A stretch of 40,443 nt of DNA, taken from assembly GCA_000802045.1 (NCBI GenBank), contig JUEF01000142.1, positions 1-40,443 on the forward strand, written 5' to 3'. Each line of letters starts with the position of its first letter. Position 1 is the first letter of the stretch. Source of the DNA: Peptococcaceae bacterium BICA1-8. GTDB lineage: Bacteria > Bacillota > Peptococcia > Peptococcales > BICA1-8. The notes under the pieces are model-generated. The model made no database searches. It worked only from the letters and a program-made list of their open reading frames with translations, and was not told where the DNA came from. The position numbers and the translations under genes were made by a program. Below are positions 39,349 through 40,443 of this stretch, in pieces.

Positions 39349-39825
39349 TCAAATCTTGTTGCCCTGTGCAACTATTGCTTTCTGGACAAATTCTTCGGGC
39401 AATGATGTTCCCTTACAAATATCTTCAACAGTCATTCCAGATCTGAAGTATCGAATTGCTACTGACTCCATTGACTCTCCTATTTCAATAATGTGATAAT
39501 CCGGGTCATAAAACCGCATTACCCTTTGCCCCCAAGGCTGCTCCTTTATCTCATGTATAAAGTCGACATCTATTTCTTTCATTTCATCATAAATTTTGGA
39601 GATCTCTTCCGCAAAATATAATTCAAAGTTATTAGATTTCTTAAGGATATTATTTTTTCCAATCCGTAATAACTTTTCAAAATGTTCTTCTAAGTGAATA
39701 GCAATACCTCCATAAAACTCCACGTTTTCACCAAAATCGTTTTTTACTTTTTGGCCCAACTTTTCATAAAACACTCTTGCTCTTTGTACATCTTTCACTA
39801 CTATTAGAGAACAAACATATTTCAT
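39349..39825 (-). CDS. VOC family (glyoxalase/bleomycin-resistance-like) protein
   Basis: A 158-residue protein of the vicinal-oxygen-chelate fold. It starts with VVKDVQRARVFYEKLGQ, contains FYGGIAIHLEEHFE, and ends its fold with QRVMRFYDPDYHIIEIGES, where the terminal His/Glu pattern fits a metal or ligand site. A helical tail of about 35 residues follows (TVEDICKGTSLPEEF). Members include antibiotic-sequestering proteins and glyoxalases; the substrate cannot be told from sequence. The ATG at 39825 follows GGGGTG by 6 bases. Confidence 0.8.
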   Translation of the reverse strand: MKYVCSLIVVKDVQRARVFYEKLGQKVKNDFGENVEFYGGIAIHLEEHFEKLLRIGKNNILKKSNNFELYFAEEISKIYDEMKEIDVDFIHEIKEQPWGQRVMRFYDPDYHIIEIGESMESVAIRYFRSGMTVEDICKGTSLPEEFVQKAIVAQGNKI

Positions 39826-40101
39826 TTTTCACACCCCAAATCTTTTCTTTCAATACGTGCCACACTATATCGCGCCACCCAAGTCCAATTTTATATAACG
39901 TTCTGTAAATTCCCGAAGTCTTTCGAAGCCAGAGGCCGCCATGGTTGCTGCTCCTTGAACTACTCGCAAAACCTAACTGCAGAACTAAAAAAATGCCCAT
40001 TATCTAACTGCAGATTATGTTCGTGCTTGATATTCAAAGTTCTAATTTCATGCATTAACCATAGAGAAAAGCTACTTTCAGAAATAGCAACGATTACTAG
40101 C

Positions 40102-40443
40102 CTAATTTAAAATTGATAGTAGAGTCCCCATAATTGCAGCAGTAGTATTCATAGCCCAATGGGCAATAATAAACGGCAGTAATCTTTTTGTGCGAAGGAA
40201 AATTAAAGGCATAGCTATGGTAAGAGGGAAAAATGACACCATTCTAAATATTATATATTTCCAGTCAAACATAAGAGGCAGAGCAGCATGCTGAAGCATC
40301 CAGCCAAAACTAACAAGCGTAATAGCTAACCATTTATTACTAAATAAACTTTCAAGACGGGTAAGAGAATAACCCTGGTATGTAATTTGCTCAGAAAATC
40401 CCCATAAAATGGGAAATAATGTGACACTGTAAATTGCACCCCA
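40102..40443 (-). CDS. CPBP family intramembrane protease-like protein (partial at window edge)
   Basis: Open to the right edge of the window, so the N-terminal part is missing; 113 residues are visible. Transmembrane segments and the CPBP (CAAX protease/ABI) pattern are clear: a variant first motif SEQITYQGY (the second Glu of the usual EExxxR motif is Gln), FGWMLQHAALP with the second-motif His, and FIIAHWAMN with the third-motif His and Asn. The missing Glu may reduce activity. Family members cleave in the membrane or act as immunity-type proteins. It continues the accessory tail. Confidence 0.75.
   Translation of the reverse strand, partial: WGAIYSVTLFPILWGFSEQITYQGYSLTRLESLFSNKWLAITLVSFGWMLQHAALPLMFDWKYIIFRMVSFFPLTIAMPLIFLRTKRLLPFIIAHWAMNTTAAIMGTLLSILN

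Noticed and set aside
39764..40000. Open frame of 78 codons overlapping the VOC gene start
   Set aside because: No ribosome-binding site, overlaps a real gene, and its sequence is part of the repeat-like spacer.

Overview
The window is an AT-rich stretch of a low-GC Gram-positive chromosome. It most resembles an anaerobic, probably spore-forming member of the Clostridia (Peptococcaceae-like). The evidence is the Shine-Dalgarno signals (AGGAGG), the many clostridial-type iron-sulfur proteins, an oxygen-sensitive hybrid cluster protein, TTG/GTG starts and rho-independent terminators. I cannot name the species. Most genes look like stable chromosomal genes. The last 2.5 kb looks like an accessory, cassette-like tail.

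Layout. (1) 1-46: 5' part of a tRNA-Val, cut by the window edge. 191-697: a coiled-coil protein. (2) 861-9928, minus strand: an eight-gene catabolic cluster, in transcription order dctQ, dctM, glcD-like, glcE-like, glcF-like, dctP, a LarA-type nickel-pincer racemase and panB. It reads as uptake, oxidation and racemisation of a 2-hydroxyacid. The terminal PanB suggests the substrate may be pantoate, with PanB running in reverse. (3) 10395-12589, minus: pyruvoyl arginine decarboxylase, spermidine synthase and agmatinase, a polyamine operon. (4) 12658-15601, minus: small proteins, two of them Cys-rich, a Nudix protein with a degraded Nudix box and a YchF-type ATPase, with a palindromic repeat element between 14342 and 14530. 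(5) 15878-20717: alanine/serine-glyoxylate aminotransferase, small proteins, a LysM/PG-binding/BsuPI protein and glutamate dehydrogenase. (6) 20891-28728: a 4-OT tautomerase, a UPF0182 membrane protein, a Gln/Asn/Met-rich tandem-repeat protein, an AlbA_2 protein, an M23 peptidase and a methyltransferase. (7) 28748-33216: corrinoid adenosyltransferase, a metal ABC transporter behind a Fur-like box, VanW and CapA proteins. (8) 33278-37955: a redox/nitrosative-stress island with a small siroheme Fe-S protein, a short (class III type) hybrid cluster protein, a ferredoxin, a partial paralogue of that ferredoxin and a multi-cluster ferredoxin. Two near-identical CRP/FNR-type (HcpR-like) boxes sit at the same distance from the -10 boxes of the hcp and ferredoxin genes. 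(9) 37956-40443: a decayed ketopantoate-reductase-like fragment, a small ORF, then SanA/YdcF, VOC and CPBP genes separated by non-coding spacers.

The most interesting systems are the putative pantoate (or related branched 2-hydroxyacid) catabolic cluster and the Hcp island with its two matched promoters. Next come the prion-like repeat protein and the shared GTATAC operators upstream of the aminotransferase and glutamate dehydrogenase genes. No CRISPR array, transposase, phage gene or recognisable riboswitch was seen.
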